This document shows, one piece after another, positions 1 through 8,068 of a stretch of DNA of 64,000 bases (positions are counted from its first letter, which is position 1; the number at the start of each line of letters is the position of its first letter). Origin of the DNA: Palsa-465 sp963800475. Lineage in GTDB: Bacteria; Actinomycetota; Thermoleophilia; Solirubrobacterales; Solirubrobacteraceae. Below the pieces are notes generated by a model. The model worked only from the letters and a program-made list of their open reading frames with translations. It ran no database searches and was not told the DNA's origin. Made by a program: the position numbers and the translations under genes. The stretch lies in the NCBI GenBank assembly GCA_963800475.1, contig CAWDAZ010000001.1:817442-881441 (forward strand), given 5' to 3'.

Positions 1-481
1 GTCTCACCGCGTCGTCCGCCAGAGCACCCTCGAGCGTGGTGATCGTCGGTAGCGGTTCGTAGTCGATCATGACTGAGGCTGCCGCGTCCTCGGCTTGGTA
101 GCGGTCGTCAGCAACGACGACGGCAACGGGTGCCCCAACAAAGCGAACGCGGTCTCGGGCAAGCGGAAAGAGATGTACGTTCTTGACGAAGTGCAAGAAC
201 TGGGGGAACTCCTGCACCCCGTCGAGATCTGATGCAGTCACGACGGCGTGGACAGCTGGATGACGTAGAGCCTCTTCGGTGTCGATCGCTCCGATCTTGG
301 CGTGCGCGAACGGGCTCAGAACGAAGGCCGCCTCGACCATGCCCGGGATCCGTAGATCGGCGACGAAGCGGGCAGTGCCATCGAGGAGGGCGCGATCTTC
401 TCGGCGTGGCCCGCGAGCGCCGATCAGCGAACGACGGATCCTGTTGCCGAGATCAAGGTCGAGCTCAAGGTCTCGCGGCAT
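1..481 (-). CDS. Molybdenum hydroxylase large subunit (CoxL/xanthine dehydrogenase type), N-terminal part
   Basis: Translating the minus strand from an ATG at 481 gives an open frame that runs off the window edge, so only about 160 N-terminal residues are visible. It begins MPRDLELD and continues with a domain typical of aldehyde oxidase/xanthine dehydrogenase/CO dehydrogenase large subunits: 'RREDRALLDGTARFVADL' near residue 26, 'AFVLSPFAHAKI', and 'VRFVGAPVAVVVADDRYQAEDA'. This is the family's a/b hammerhead domain; the molybdopterin-binding domain would lie outside the window. Its ATG overlaps the stop of the [2Fe-2S] subunit gene (ATGA), so the two are translationally coupled. The substrate cannot be told from this part; an aromatic or N-heterocyclic compound is an inference from the neighbours. 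Confidence 0.85.
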   Translation of the reverse strand, partial: MPRDLELDLDLGNRIRRSLIGARGPRREDRALLDGTARFVADLRIPGMVEAAFVLSPFAHAKIGAIDTEEALRHPAVHAVVTASDLDGVQEFPQFLHFVKNVHLFPLARDRVRFVGAPVAVVVADDRYQAEDAAASVMIDYEPLPTITTLEGALADDAVR

Positions 482-999
482 CAGCCGGCATCCTCGGATG
501 GACCAGCCGGTTCATCTGCACAAGCCCAAGATGCGAGAACCGCTTGGACAATCGGTGCGTAGCCGGTGCAGCGACAGAGGTTTCCCGAGAGCAGCTCGCG
601 GACGCGCTCCTCTCCCTGCCACAGGGCAGGATCCTCCCCGTGAAGTGTCATCAAGAAGCCGGGCGTACAGAAACCACACTGCAGCGCGTGGTGCTCACTA
701 AACGCCCGCTGAAGGTCGGACAGCTCTCCAGCGCTGCCGATTCCTTCGACCGTCGTGACCGCGCTGCCATCCACCTGGGCAGCGAGCAGCAGGCACGATC
801 GGACCGCAGCCCCGTCGACGAGGACCGTGCACGCCCCACAGACCCCGTGCTCACAACCGACGCGTGTGCCCGTCAAATCGAGGTCATCTCGCAGAAAGTC
901 CGCGAGCAGCCGACGAGCCGGCACCTGCCGCTCGACTCGTCGGCCATTGATCGCCACTGAGATCGCGAGGACCTCGGCCGGCTCCACCTTCCCTTGCAT
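481..999 (-). CDS. [2Fe-2S] subunit of a molybdenum hydroxylase (CoxS type)
   Basis: This 172-residue protein carries the two iron-sulfur domains of the small subunit of CO dehydrogenase/xanthine dehydrogenase family enzymes. The plant-ferredoxin-like cluster motif is CEHGVCGACTVLVDG and the second, helical cluster motif is CGFCTPGFLMT followed by GNLCRCTGY. It passes electrons from the molybdenum centre to a flavin subunit, which is not in the window. The ATG at 999 is chosen because AGGAG lies 6-7 bases upstream; a longer frame to 1059 has low-quality sequence. It sits 186 bp downstream of the BMP lipoprotein gene on the same strand and overlaps the large-subunit gene. Confidence 0.92.
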   Translation of the reverse strand: MQGKVEPAEVLAISVAINGRRVERQVPARRLLADFLRDDLDLTGTRVGCEHGVCGACTVLVDGAAVRSCLLLAAQVDGSAVTTVEGIGSAGELSDLQRAFSEHHALQCGFCTPGFLMTLHGEDPALWQGEERVRELLSGNLCRCTGYAPIVQAVLASWACADEPAGPSEDAG

Positions 1000-1184
1000 C
1001 TTGGGGCTCCTATGTTCCTGGCGTGACGGTGAGCTCCGACCGGCGCGCCCGGCCGCCACATCCCGGAGCCATACGCGCCCGCAGGAGGCGCTTACGACTC
1101 AGTGCAAACGCCGTCATCCCGCCGCACACCAACAGCGGGATCGTGGACTCTCCAGCTCGAGTCTCCAGGAGTCGGTGTGCACGC

Positions 1185-2300
1185 CTATGACGCAGTCGTC
1201 GTTCCCTTGTATGGGCTGTTCTGGATGGTCACCTTTCCGCTGAGCAGCGCGGCGCGAGCTGCGCTGAGCGCCTTGGTCTCCGCAGGGGTCGCATGGCAGA
1301 TGTTTGCCCCAAGGCCAGGCCAGTCCACATGATAGATCGTGGACGATCCGGGAGCCAGCTTGCCGTTGGCGTATCGAGCGATGACATTTGGCCAGAACGC
1401 GGCTGGGTTATTGAGAATGGATCCGATGAACTTGAATCCAGCCGAAGGGGGAGCCAGACAGCCGTTCAGTGAGTTCGACAGGACCGGGATGTTGGCGCTC
1501 TTCGCGGCTTCCATCGACGGCAGGAGGCCACCGGCGAGATAGGGGTAGATGACGTTGGCGCCCTGGGCAATTTGCGCCTTCGTGGCCTGGGTTGCGAGTG
1601 CGGCGTTGTCGAAGTCCCCGGTGAACACGATCCGGAAATTGGCTTGCGGGTCGCAGTACTTCAGGCCTTGCTTGAGTGCGTCGTTGTCGGTTTTCACGAA
1701 GTCCAGCTGAGGCCCGGCGATCGTCGCCAAGGTCCCGTTGGGCTTCCCGCTGGTCTTGAGATATTCGCCGACGGAGCAGCCGGCAAGGAAATGGGCCTGC
1801 GAGTTGTCCATGTACACGTCCGACGCCAACTTGCACGTTGGTGGGAATGGTGCCTCGCCAACCCAGCCGGTCGAGGTCGACCCCTGCTGCTGCTGCTGCT
1901 GACAGACGGCTTGGAAGCCATCGATCAACGACAAATCGCCGATGATGAGGCTTGGGTTTCGTGCAGCGGCGCTCTGGAACGCCGTCTTCGCTTGTGGTAC
2001 TGGCACCTTGTCGACGACGATGAGGTTTGCGCCGTATTGCTTGGTGGCCTTTTGAAGGGCTTCGACCTGCCCCTGGTAGTAGCCGCCGTCGGACTTGTCC
2101 CCGGCGATGATGAAGATCACTGATTTCAGTGGCTTCTTGGTGGTCGAGGCGGTCGTCCCAGAGGCCGTTGACGACGCGGACGTCGCCGCGCTTGAGGCCG
2201 TCCCTGAGCTACCCGACGAACCGCACGCCGCCACGCACACGCTCGCTGCGAGCGCGGTAGCAAGCCACACCGGGCGCCGAAATCTTGCCAAACCGAGCAT
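1185..2300 (-). CDS. BMP-family substrate-binding lipoprotein of an ABC transporter
   Basis: The 371-residue protein starts with a lipoprotein signal: a positively charged N-terminus, a hydrophobic stretch and the lipobox VAAC with the acylated cysteine at residue 26. A Ser/Thr-rich linker follows, then a periplasmic-binding-protein fold with the sequence 'FIIAGDKSDGGYYQGQVEAL' near residue 65, typical of basic membrane protein (Med/BmpA) binding proteins. Members bind nucleosides or related small molecules outside the membrane. No permease or ATPase gene is present in the window. It is the first gene of the probable operon that ends in the molybdenum hydroxylase, which suggests it captures that pathway's substrate or a related compound (inference). 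Confidence 0.85.
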   Translation of the reverse strand: MLGLARFRRPVWLATALAASVCVAACGSSGSSGTASSAATSASSTASGTTASTTKKPLKSVIFIIAGDKSDGGYYQGQVEALQKATKQYGANLIVVDKVPVPQAKTAFQSAAARNPSLIIGDLSLIDGFQAVCQQQQQQGSTSTGWVGEAPFPPTCKLASDVYMDNSQAHFLAGCSVGEYLKTSGKPNGTLATIAGPQLDFVKTDNDALKQGLKYCDPQANFRIVFTGDFDNAALATQATKAQIAQGANVIYPYLAGGLLPSMEAAKSANIPVLSNSLNGCLAPPSAGFKFIGSILNNPAAFWPNVIARYANGKLAPGSSTIYHVDWPGLGANICHATPAETKALSAARAALLSGKVTIQNSPYKGTTTAS

Positions 2301-2853
2301 TAGTTCCCCCTCGCTTTTGACGAGTGTTCAGAAGGCGCCCTTTGGCACAAGGTCTCCCTCTCTCCTGGCTCAATCCCTAAGTCCAAACGAAGTCAGCTAG
2401 TGTTTTATTAGCGATCGTTATGAAGGCACCATATGGAGCCGTTATCGTCTTGTCAAGTCCAGACACCGACGATCTACGGTTTTTCAGAGCCTCGTAACAG
2501 GGGCGCTATCTGATCAAAACCTTGTACGCGCACGCGCGGTAGGCCTTCACGCAGAATTCGGACTAGGGCTCAGGCCGGTCCGAGGCGTATCTGGCTGCCT
2601 TTCCCATGTCTGCCCGGTGTTTCAGCCGTTTGGAAGTCATTGCGGCGACGGCAGCGCAGAGGGGCAATGGACGCCGTCGGGTCGCGAGACAAATAGGCTC
2701 GGGGCGGGTCTCATCCCGACCGATATCGCGGCGGTCGCCGCGTGGGAGCGGGGTTTGTAGCGCCGAGGAGTGCCTCGCGAGGTGCTGAGCACAACGCCGG
2801 GCCACACGCGGCTTGTCCGAGGCAGGCAGGGGATCGCGTCGCCGAGCTTCAGG
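2301..2853. other. Intergenic region upstream of the BMP operon
   Basis: No convincing gene. The part from about 2390 to 2530 is AT-richer than its surroundings and is the likely promoter region of the minus-strand BMP/Mo-hydroxylase operon. It holds the weak wide dyad at 2475-2508 and a short near-palindrome TAGCGATCGTTA at 2409-2420. The stretch 2560-2850 has short open frames on both strands with no recognisable content. Confidence 0.5.
2475..2508. promoter_or_regulatory. Candidate operator, weak copy of the TAGCGY-N22-RCGCTA dyad
   Basis: TACGGT at 2475-2480 and GCGCTA at 2503-2508 are separated by exactly 22 bases. The right arm is a perfect match to the four stronger dyads at 5641, 5719, 7917 and 8018; the left arm matches 4 of 6 positions. 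It lies about 175 bp upstream of the BMP lipoprotein start, in an AT-rich promoter-like stretch. Confidence 0.35.
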
Positions 2854-2873
2854 CTTAGTGCTCCCGGTCGCAA
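2854..2873 (+). repeat. Left terminal inverted repeat of the IS630 element
   Basis: Reads CTTAGTGCTCCCGGTCGCAA; it matches the reverse complement of 4091-4110 at 16 of 20 positions, including the outer nine. Confidence 0.8.
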
Positions 2874-4108
2874 ATCCCGTCCGGGTTTGAAGGAGTCATA
2901 ACTGGGGCGGCGAATCTGGTTGGCGATGCCGGGTCCAAGCGCTCAGGAGATCGTCCTCGAGGAGAGCGAGCGCAGGGAGCTTGAGCATCGTGCGGCGTGC
3001 TACACGCGGCCGCATCGGGAGGTGTTGCGGGCGAAGCTGGTGTTGCTGGCGGCCGAGGGTCACAGCAACACGGAGATCGCTCGGCGGCTTGGGATGAGCA
3101 CGAAGGCTGTGGGCCGGTGGCGAGGTCGCTTCCACGAGTTACGTGTCGCGGGGCTAGAGGATCAAGCGCGGTCGGGTCGCCCGCGCCGCTTCCCCCCCGG
3201 AGCAGGTCGCCGAGGTCAAGGCGGTCGCGTGCGAGCCGCCGAGCGAGGGCGCGCCGCTCTCGCGCCGCTCTACGGCTGACGTTCACCGGCTCGTGATCGA
3301 GCGCGGGATCTGTGATGCGTCGCGCGCGACGATCGTGCGCTGGCTCAGGGAGGACGCGATCCGCCCGTGGCAGTACCGCTCCTGGATCTTCCCGACGGAC
3401 CCTGAGTTCGCCGAGAAGGCCGGCCGGATCCTCGATCTGTACGCGGGGCGCTGGGAAGGGAAGCTGCTGCATCCCGGCGATTGCGTCATCTCGGCCGACG
3501 AGAAGCCCTCGATCCAAGCCCGGCGGCGGATCGCCCAGAGCTTGCCAGCGGCGGCCGGCGTGCCTCGCGGCCAACGGGTTGAGCACACCTACAAGCGTGG
3601 TGGAGCGCTCACATATCTGGCGGCCTGGGATGTGCGCCGCGGCCGGGTGTTCGGTCGCTCCGAGCCCACGGGCGGAATCGAACCGTTCGACCGGCTGGTC
3701 TGGCAGGTGATGACCAAAGAGCCCTACGCCTCCGCGCCGCGCGTGTTCTGGATCGTCGACAACGGCTCCTCGCACCGCGGGCAGGCATCGATCGACCGCC
3801 TCCAGGACCGCTGGCCGAACCTGATCCTCGTTCACACCCCTCTGCACGCGTCGTGGCTCAACCAGATCGAGATCTACTTCTCGATCGTGCAACGCAAAGT
3901 CCTGACCCCGAACGACTTCTACTCGCTCGCCGCCGTCGCCCGCCGCCTGAACGAGTTCGAGCGTCTCTACAACACGATCGCCGAACCGTTCGGATGGAAC
4001 TTCACCCGCGACAAGCTCAATGCCTGGCTCATGCGACTCGACCAACGTCAAGCGCCGCAATCCCTGCTCGCAGCCTGACCCCGACAGAACTTACGATCCG
4101 AAGCACTA
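2856..4108 (+). mobile_element. Complete IS630-family insertion sequence
   Basis: The element runs from 2858 to 4106 and is bounded by a TA at each end (2856-2857 and 4107-4108), as expected for IS630 elements, which duplicate a TA target. Joining the flanks gives CTTAAG as the pre-insertion site. The ends are imperfect inverted repeats, 16 of 20 bases identical when the flanking CT/AG bases are included. Inside is one transposase gene split by a frameshift. Confidence 0.85.
2920..4078 (+). pseudogene. IS630-family transposase, frameshifted
   Basis: Two open frames together make one transposase. The first (2920-3279) has the N-terminal helix-turn-helix: 'HSNTEIARRLGMSTKAVGRW'. The second (3293-4078, and its frame further upstream) has the DDE catalytic domain: D in SADEKPS, D in WIVDNGSSHRG and E in SWLNQIEIYFS. 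The frames join at a run of seven C (3192-3198); reading six C restores a continuous protein ('RFPPEQVAEVKAV'). It is either a one-base insertion that kills the gene or a +1 shift/transcriptional slippage site. Since the ends of the element are intact, decay would be recent. Confidence 0.85.
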
Positions 4109-4110
4109 AG
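4091..4110 (-). repeat. Right terminal inverted repeat of the IS630 element
   Basis: On the minus strand it reads CTTAGTGCTTCGGATCGTAA, the partner of 2854-2873. It begins 13 bases after the transposase stop codon. Confidence 0.8.
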
Positions 4111-4157
4111 GGAACGACGTCAGCGGGCTTGTGAGGCGATCCGTGTCGCGCCCGGAG

Positions 4158-5621
4158 TTAGAGGACCGGTGGGCTCTCCGGGTCCGCCATCGGCTGGAGT
4201 TGGGGCTTGCCCCTGGCCGGGTGCCAGTCGCGCCAGCGGGTCACTGCTTCCAGTTGGCGCCCGACTTGGAGTAGGAGGTCCTCGCGTCCGTATGCGCCGA
4301 CAATCTGCACGCCAATTGGCAGGCCATCTGCGATCAGTGCTGGCACGGCCAGAGCGGGTTGCCCGGTCGAGTTGATTGGTGCGGTGAGACGGATGAGGTC
4401 GATGTTGCGCCGAGTTTGCTCTGCGCCGTCGTCGGACATCCCGAGCTCGAGCGCGGCGCGCGGGAAGGCGGGCGCGACCAATAAGTCCCATCCAGAGCTC
4501 CACCACGCGGCCATGCGCCTCCGGTAGTCCGCGAGCCACGTCAGGTCGTTCGCGAGCTCAGAACCCGTTCGCCGCGCCCCACGCGAAAACCAGTACCAAG
4601 TCTGGGGCTCGACATCATCCTCGGTCAAGGGCCGGCCAACCACCTCAGCGACGTGGTCAAAGAGCCCGCCGAGGCTTGGCGCAATGGTGTCGATGAAGTG
4701 GTCGAGGTATTCCTCGTCGGTGTAGGCGGCGGGCGCGTCGTCGATGACGTCGTGACCGGCGGTCGCTAGCCGGTCGGCGACAAGGCGGACGGCCTCCGTG
4801 CATGACCGATCGATCGCTGTAGCGGCGAGTTGTGAGCCAAGGAACACGCCGATCCGCAGCGGGGATGGGTCGAGCTCAGCCTCCGTCGAGAACGACCGGG
4901 CCGGCGACGGCGGCGTAACGGGGTCCCCGGGCTCGGGGCCCGAGGCAACGTCGAGGAACGCCGCGACGTCGCCGATCGACCGTGCGAGCGGCCCGTACTC
5001 GTTATGGCCCATCATTGCCTCGCCGTCGGGCGCCTGACTGATCCGTCCGCGCGACGGCTTCAGAGCGACACACCCACACAGCGATGCGGGCATGCGCAAG
5101 CTCCCGCCTCCATCGCTGCCTTCGGCGATCGGCACCAGGCCGCCGGCCACGGCCGCGGCGCTTCCGCCTGAGGATCCGCCCGTTGAGTGGTTCAGCGACC
5201 ACGGGTTGCGTGTGGCCCCAGTGGCTCTGGATTCGGTCGTGCTACGAATCCCGAACTCGGGCGTGGTGGTCCGTCCGAGAATGATGAACCCTGCGCGCTT
5301 TAGGCGTTTCGTCAGCGCGCAATCGGCAGCCGCTCGTGCGCCCTGACGCTTCAGAAGCGCGCTCCCCATGTAATCGACGCCGCCTTGCATCGTGCAGCCG
5401 AGGTCCTTGATCAGGAGCGGAACTCCTCGGAAGGGCCCGTCGTCGGGGCTCTGCGTTCGCGCCTCTTCCAGTGCTGCGTCGAAGCGATCGGATACGAGTA
5501 GATTCAGATCCGCGGCCTGCTCGAGCCGTGCGATCGCGGCGTCGACGAGCTCTGCGCCCGTGGTCTCACCGGCGCGGACCTCTTGCGCCAGCTCGACGGC
5601 GGTTGCCCATTCCTTTGCCAT
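4158..5621 (-). CDS. Amidase (amidase signature family)
   Basis: The 487-residue protein hydrolyses a C-N amide bond with a Ser-cisSer-Lys triad. The lysine is in LLIKDLG (K72), the cis-serine in the Gly/Ser signature STGGSSGGSAAAVAGG (S150), and the nucleophile in GGGSLRMPAS (S174). Length is normal for the family (about 450-500). The ATG at 5621 follows two candidate operators (5641-5674, 5719-5752) in the divergent region shared with the PaaX-like gene, so control by a common regulator is likely. Substrate unknown; family members act on aryl amides, acylamides, carbamates or Glu-tRNA. Absence of gatC/gatB nearby argues against the tRNA role. Confidence 0.9.
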   Translation of the reverse strand: MAKEWATAVELAQEVRAGETTGAELVDAAIARLEQAADLNLLVSDRFDAALEEARTQSPDDGPFRGVPLLIKDLGCTMQGGVDYMGSALLKRQGARAAADCALTKRLKRAGFIILGRTTTPEFGIRSTTESRATGATRNPWSLNHSTGGSSGGSAAAVAGGLVPIAEGSDGGGSLRMPASLCGCVALKPSRGRISQAPDGEAMMGHNEYGPLARSIGDVAAFLDVASGPEPGDPVTPPSPARSFSTEAELDPSPLRIGVFLGSQLAATAIDRSCTEAVRLVADRLATAGHDVIDDAPAAYTDEEYLDHFIDTIAPSLGGLFDHVAEVVGRPLTEDDVEPQTWYWFSRGARRTGSELANDLTWLADYRRRMAAWWSSGWDLLVAPAFPRAALELGMSDDGAEQTRRNIDLIRLTAPINSTGQPALAVPALIADGLPIGVQIVGAYGREDLLLQVGRQLEAVTRWRDWHPARGKPQLQPMADPESPPVL

Positions 5622-5640
5622 CGATCTCGGCTTGCGAGCC

Positions 5641-5674
5641 TAGCGCATCTCGTTGGGCGCAACACAAAGCGCTA
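5641..5674. promoter_or_regulatory. Candidate operator dyad a: TAGCGC-N22-GCGCTA
   Basis: Perfect inverted half-sites TAGCGC (5641-5646) and GCGCTA (5669-5674) with 22 bases between. It lies just upstream of the amidase start, where a bound protein would block transcription of that gene. Confidence 0.6.
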
Positions 5675-5718
5675 GGGCAGCCTCCTGAGCGTTACAGTTT
5701 GGGCCTTGACACCTCTCC

Positions 5719-5752
5719 TAGCGTATCTATATGCTTCGCATAGAAAACGCTA
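5719..5752. promoter_or_regulatory. Candidate operator dyad b: TAGCGT-N22-ACGCTA
   Basis: Perfect inverted half-sites TAGCGT (5719-5724) and ACGCTA (5747-5752), again with exactly 22 bases between. The spacer contains a smaller perfect inverted repeat, TATGC-TTC-GCATA. It is 78 bp from dyad a in the same amidase/paaX intergenic region. Confidence 0.6.
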
Positions 5753-5945
5753 TCGACCCTCGCTGATCCTTGCCGTGGCGCTCTCGCACTTCGCCCACGA
5801 GTCGGAAGACCGAGCTTCCGCAGCGCGTCGTCGGTCTGGTGAAACGACGCACGTCATCCGGAGGCTGGTCAGCTGCACGGCGCCCGTTGGGTGGGCGTCC
5901 GGCTAAGCTTCTAATGTCACTCGGTAGCGGGGCACGGATCCAGGC

Positions 5946-6868
5946 ATGACCACAACTGGACAACCTCGAACGACCTCCACCCAGCAGCCGCGGTGGCTGA
6001 TCCTGGACTTCTTCGCGGCATTCGTGCGGCGACTCAATAACCAAATCGCGATCGCTCACGTCGTGCAGCTGATGGGCGACGTGGGTTTAGACGAGCAGAC
6101 GGTGCGGTCGTCCGTGTCGCGGCTTAAGCGCCGCGGCTGGCTCATTCCCAATCGCGCTAACGGATCGGCGGGATACCGGATCAGCGAGGAGGCGCTTCGC
6201 AATCTCGCCGAGGGCGACGCTCGGGTGTTTCATACCGAGCCCGCAGCACTCGGGGACGGATGGTGCGTGGTCACCTACTCGATGCCGGCAAAGCTTGCGA
6301 AATCGCGCCACGTCCTGCGATCGAAGCTCACCTGGTGGGGGTTCGGAAACCCGGCGCCCGGGGTGTGGATTGCCCCATATCGCGGTCACAAGTACGCGGT
6401 GCGGATCATCGAAGAGCTCGGACTTGAGAAGTATTCCGCGGTCTTCCGAGGCGATTACCTCGGCACCGAGCCCATCGACACGTTCGTCAAACGCGCCTGG
6501 AACTTCGACCGGCTGTCGGCGCGATACGGCAGCTTCATCGACCGCCATGCGGCCGTGGCCGTCCGGTGGAGCGACGCGCGGCGCAAGCTTGGCCCCCGAG
6601 ACGCCTTTGTGGACTACCTGACCACACTGAACGCGTGGCGCTCGATTCCGTTCCTCGATCCGAACCTTCCCCGGAGCTGCTGCCCAAAGACTGGCGCGGC
6701 CCACAGGCGATCGAGCTTTTCCAGCAGATCGAGCGCCTGCTCCACGACAGCGCGTTTGACTATGTCCTCGATGTCGTCGGCGTCGGTCCGGGTAGTGGCT
6801 GCGTGAACTCACGCCTGTCGATCGCGGAAGTGCGGAATGATCTGGTCCCGGAACGACTCGAGCTGTGA
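5946..6868 (+). pseudogene. PaaX-family transcriptional regulator, frameshifted near the C-terminus
   Basis: The first 240 or so residues match PaaX repressors: an N-terminal winged helix ('LGDEQTV'-like segment 'VGLDEQTVRSSVSRLKRRGW' near residue 45), then the central domain with 'GFGNPAPGVWIAPY'. PaaX proteins repress phenylacetate and similar catabolic operons and are released by an acyl-CoA ligand. At the C4 run 6669-6672 one C seems missing: the original frame goes on as 'LPRSCCPKTG' to a stop at 6806, whereas the other frame gives the expected PaaX ending 'PELLPKDWRGPQAIELFQQI' to 6868. It is divergent from the amidase and next to dyads a and b. A sequencing error cannot be excluded. 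Confidence 0.8.
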
Positions 6869-7861
6869 CACGGGAAGTTCATATGACAGGGGTCCCTGAA
6901 CATAGAAGCTGTTGACGCCGAGCTCGGCCGCCGCTTCGATCCGACCGATCACGTCGTGCGGCGTCCCGGCGAACGTGAAGTTCCGCGCATAGGTGTCGGC
7001 TTGTTCGTCGGTGACATAGTCATCGCTCCCGCGGATTGCAGCGTCCCAATCGACCGCATGCGTAACGTCAGGGTAGATGCCCGGGACCACCTTCGGCACG
7101 GTGATCTCGATACCGACAGACTCGAGCGCGGCGGAAGCACCGAGCTGTGCGGACGTGATGCAGAGAGGTTTGACCATGCGGGCAGCGGTGGTGCGATCAG
7201 GCGTGATGAACGCATGTGCGGCGAGCCAAAGATCGATGTCCGCCAACGTGCGCCCGCTTCTGCGAGCGCCCTCGTCGATGCGGTTGAGCGACCGACGTAT
7301 GAGATCAGGTGCGACGCCGGCAAGGATGATCACGCCGTCGCAGAGCTCACCGGCAAGCGTCAGCGCCTTCGGCCCGCTCGCAGCCATGTACACGGGCAGC
7401 TGATAACCCGGCGCTGTGCTCAGCAACATCTCGCGGTGCGCGTAGTCCCCGGAGGTCCCAAAGCTGACCTTTTCGCTGGCTGTCAACTGGCGAAACAAGC
7501 CAATGTTCTCGCGCATTCGGGCGAGCGCGGTCGGCCGTATACCGAGGGTCTTTACGGCGCTGTCGCCCGTTCCGAAGCCGACGCGCAGGCGATGTGGCGC
7601 CAACTCCTCGATCGTCGAGGCCGCCGCCGCCGTCACCGCTACATGGCGAGTCTCGAAGTTCGTGACCGCCGTCCCAAGGCCGATCTTGCTCGTCTTCGTC
7701 GCAACCAGAGCGAGCGTTGCCCAAACGTTGCGCCAGAGGAACTGTGAGTCCGGAAACCAGGCCATGTCGAAATCGGCTTGTTCTGCGCGCGCCGCGAACT
7801 CCGCCATCTCCGGCGCGGGCCGGCACGGGGGATGTCGGAGCCCAAACTTGAGATCGGCCAT
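6809..7861 (-). CDS. LLM-class flavin/F420-dependent oxidoreductase
   Basis: The 350-residue protein is a luciferase-like (TIM-barrel) oxidoreductase: 'GLRHPPCRPAPEMAEFAARA' at the start, 'RLRVGFGTGDSAVKTLG' near residue 100, and 'PVYMAASGPKALTLAGELCDG' near 165 are typical of the F420-dependent methylene-tetrahydromethanopterin reductase-like branch. FMN-using relatives exist, so the cofactor is open. The ATG at 7861 is preferred over an upstream ATG at 7894 because GGGAGGA lies about 6 bases before it. The 3' end meets the restored frame of the PaaX-like gene tail to tail. It is divergent from the thiolase with two candidate operators between. A role as oxygenase or reductase in a catabolic route is inferred. 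Confidence 0.85.
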   Translation of the reverse strand: MADLKFGLRHPPCRPAPEMAEFAARAEQADFDMAWFPDSQFLWRNVWATLALVATKTSKIGLGTAVTNFETRHVAVTAAAASTIEELAPHRLRVGFGTGDSAVKTLGIRPTALARMRENIGLFRQLTASEKVSFGTSGDYAHREMLLSTAPGYQLPVYMAASGPKALTLAGELCDGVIILAGVAPDLIRRSLNRIDEGARRSGRTLADIDLWLAAHAFITPDRTTAARMVKPLCITSAQLGASAALESVGIEITVPKVVPGIYPDVTHAVDWDAAIRGSDDYVTDEQADTYARNFTFAGTPHDVIGRIEAAAELGVNSFYVQGPLSYELPVSQLESFRDQIIPHFRDRQA

Positions 7862-7916
7862 CACAGTTCCTCCCGACTCAGAGTCGTGGGACAAACGACC
7901 ATATCCTGGTGTAGCA

Positions 7917-7950
7917 TAGCGTTTCGCTGGCCTTTGTGCTTAAAGCGCGA
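7917..7950. promoter_or_regulatory. Candidate operator dyad c: TAGCGT-N22-GCGCGA
   Basis: TAGCGT (7917-7922) and GCGCGA (7945-7950) with 22 bases between; 11 of 12 arm positions fit the consensus. The bases before the right arm (AAA) are also shared with dyad a. It lies 56 bp upstream of the LLM oxidoreductase start. Confidence 0.55.
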
Positions 7951-8017
7951 GATCGCGGTTGTCCCAATGGCGACGAAACACCGCCCCACATAGCTTGACG
8001 TCGAATCCTCAGCCTTA

Positions 8018-8051
8018 TATCGTCTAAGTTACACCTGCAAAAGAAGCGCTA
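8018..8051. promoter_or_regulatory. Candidate operator dyad d: TATCGT-N22-GCGCTA
   Basis: TATCGT (8018-8023) and GCGCTA (8046-8051) with 22 bases between; 11 of 12 arm positions fit. It ends 18 bases before the thiolase start codon, where binding would repress that gene. Confidence 0.55.
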
Positions 8052-8068
8052 GAGAGATCGGAGTACCG

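Noticed and set aside
2409..2420. Near-palindrome TAGCGATCGTTA upstream of the BMP gene
   Set aside because: It has one half-site in common with the dyads but no partner at 22 bases; could be chance in an AT-rich stretch.
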